Assembly (NCBI GenBank): GCA_028691385.1
Contig: JAQUZL010000086.1
Coordinates: 1 to 8,665, forward strand
Length of the DNA stretch: 8,665 nucleotides
Direction of reading: 5' to 3'
Origin: Oscillospiraceae bacterium
GTDB taxonomy: Bacteria; Bacillota; Clostridia; Oscillospirales; Oscillospiraceae
Made by a program: the position numbers and the translations under genes. Every line of letters begins with the position of its first letter. Positions within the stretch are counted from its first letter, which is position 1. Of this stretch, positions 7,779 through 8,665 are shown piece by piece. The notes beneath the pieces were generated by a model. The model saw only the letters and a list, made by a program, of their open reading frames with translations, did not search any database and was not told the DNA's origin.

Positions 7779-8498
7779 ATGCGACTGGACGGCAGAGAAA
7801 ACGACGCGCTGCGCGCGGTCACGATGACGCCGGGCTTTTCGGCGTTTGCCGAGGGCAGCGTACTGATCCGGTGCGGCAACACGGTGGTACTGTGCTGCGC
7901 GTCGGTGGAGGAAAAGATCCCACCGCACGTCGCCCCTGGCCATGGATGGGTGACGGCGGAATATTCCATGCTGCCGCGGGCAAACCGCAGCCGCTCCAAA
8001 CGCGACATTGACAAGCTGAAGCTCAGCGGCCGCAGCGCCGAAATTCAGCGACTCATCGGGCGCAGCCTGCGCGCGGCGGTGGATATGGAACTGCTTGGCG
8101 AGCGCACCGTCACCATTGACTGCGATGTGCTGCAGGGCGATGGCGGCACGCGCACGGCCAGCGTAACCGGCGGCTTTGTGGCGCTGGCACTGGCCTGCAA
8201 AAAGCTGATGGCAAGCGGCGTTCTGGCACAGATGCCACTGACGCATTTTGTGTCCGGCGTATCTGCCGGCATCGTGGACGATGTGCCGATGCTGGATTTG
8301 TGCTACGCCGAGGACAGCCGCGCCATGGTGGATCTCAACTGCATGATGAACGATGCGGGCGCGCTCATTGAAATTCAGGGCACCGGCGAGGGTCGCGCCT
8401 TTACGGTTGCGGAGCAGCAGGCGCTTGTGGCGCTGTGCGCCAAGGGAAACCTGGCGCTGCAAGCAATGCAGCGGGAGATTGTGGGGGATCTGCAATGA
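7779..8498 (+). CDS. rph: Ribonuclease PH
   Basis: RNase PH is a phosphate-dependent 3'-to-5' exoribonuclease that trims tRNA precursors and other RNAs, releasing nucleoside diphosphates; it works as a ring-shaped hexamer. From this ATG the protein has 239 residues, the normal family length. It begins MRLDGREND, matching the family start MRxDGR. Visible motifs are [14 protein letters not shown] [10 protein letters not shown] (58-67), [13 protein letters not shown] (83-95), [13 protein letters not shown] (115-127, with phosphate-binding R125) and the acidic [12 protein letters not shown] (176-187). An in-frame ATG at 7773 and a TTG at 7761 (which would overlap the ftsY stop) are alternative starts. 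AGGGG at 7764-7768 lies ten bases before 7779 but only four before 7773, so family alignment decides for 7779. It follows ftsY by 14 bases and overlaps the next gene by four. Confidence 0.96.
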   Translation: MRLDGRENDALRAVTMTPGFSAFAEGSVLIRCGNTVVLCCASVEEKIPPHVAPGHGWVTAEYSMLPRANRSRSKRDIDKLKLSGRSAEIQRLIGRSLRAAVDMELLGERTVTIDCDVLQGDGGTRTASVTGGFVALALACKKLMASGVLAQMPLTHFVSGVSAGIVDDVPMLDLCYAEDSRAMVDLNCMMNDAGALIEIQGTGEGRAFTVAEQQALVALCAKGNLALQAMQREIVGDLQ

Positions 8499-8665
8499 AA
8501 ATGGTGCTGGCAAGTAAAAATGAAAAGAAACTGACTGAAATGCAGGACATCTTGTCCAAGCTTGGCGTGCAGTGCGTTTCACAGCGCGCGGCCGGCGTGG
8601 ACATTGATGTAGAGGAAACCGGTACGACCTTTGAGGAAAATTCCTTTCTCAAGGCCAGCGCGGTG
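8495..8665 (+). CDS. rdgB: XTP/dITP pyrophosphatase (RdgB/HAM1 family), 5' part only
   Basis: Enzymes of this family hydrolyse non-canonical purine triphosphates (ITP, dITP, XTP) to monophosphate and pyrophosphate, keeping deaminated bases out of DNA and RNA. Only the first 57 residues are inside the window; the frame is open at the right edge. The family's N-terminal pattern is clear: [17 protein letters not shown] (4-20), in which the SKN/K residues contact substrate phosphates in homologues, then [15 protein letters not shown] (40-54) with its conserved Glu, Asn and Lys53. The catalytic DDSG segment would lie beyond the edge. The ATG overlaps the rph stop as ATGA, and GGGGG at 8483-8487, inside rph, is seven bases upstream, suggesting translational coupling. 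Proteins of about 190-200 residues are usual. Some genomes annotate this gene as rdgB, others as a HAM1 homologue. Confidence 0.93.
   Translation, partial: MKMVLASKNEKKLTEMQDILSKLGVQCVSQRAAGVDIDVEETGTTFEENSFLKASAV

Noticed and set aside
7569..8582. A 337-codon minus-strand frame opposite ftsY and rph
   Set aside because: It spans two well-supported plus-strand genes and their junction and has no family similarity that I can see.
1..8665. CRISPR arrays, tRNA or rRNA genes, insertion sequences, toxin-antitoxin or defence genes
   Set aside because: No regularly spaced repeats, tRNA-like cloverleaf, transposase motifs or terminal inverted repeats were seen; the recognised genes are all housekeeping genes.

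Overview
The window holds ordinary housekeeping genes from what looks like a Gram-positive anaerobe of the class Clostridia, probably a gut member of the Oscillospirales/Ruminococcaceae. The reasons are an 875-residue PPDK of clostridial type, strong AGGAGG-like ribosome binding sites, sigma-A-like promoters, a B. subtilis-like SMC of 1189 residues, and GC-rich genes separated by an AT-rich intergenic region. The assignment to a lineage is inference.

Layout. Positions 1-296 carry no convincing protein gene. They hold a hairpin that may be a terminator (about 4-34) and then a stretch (about 62-250) that can fold into nested long-range helices and ends in a T7 tract; this is a candidate structured RNA. 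Positions 297-2924 (minus strand) are ppdK, encoding pyruvate phosphate dikinase. Positions 2925-3289 are an AT-rich divergent control region with one good promoter facing each way. From 3290 to the right edge runs a tight plus-strand cluster: smc (GTG start), ftsY 14 bases later, rph 14 bases after that, and the first 57 codons of a RdgB/HAM1 nucleotide-cleansing enzyme that overlaps rph by ATGA and runs off the window.

How they fit together. The rightward cluster joins chromosome organisation (SMC condensin ATPase), membrane protein targeting (FtsY, the SRP receptor), tRNA 3'-end maturation (RNase PH) and removal of deaminated purine nucleotides (RdgB). No terminator or internal promoter was seen between these genes, so they are probably one operon led by the promoter at 3212-3240. 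PPDK, transcribed away from it, interconverts pyruvate and phosphoenolpyruvate in central carbon metabolism and is probably regulated separately.

No new multi-gene system was found. The least explained pieces are the candidate structured RNA at the left edge and the roughly 170 bases between the two divergent promoters.
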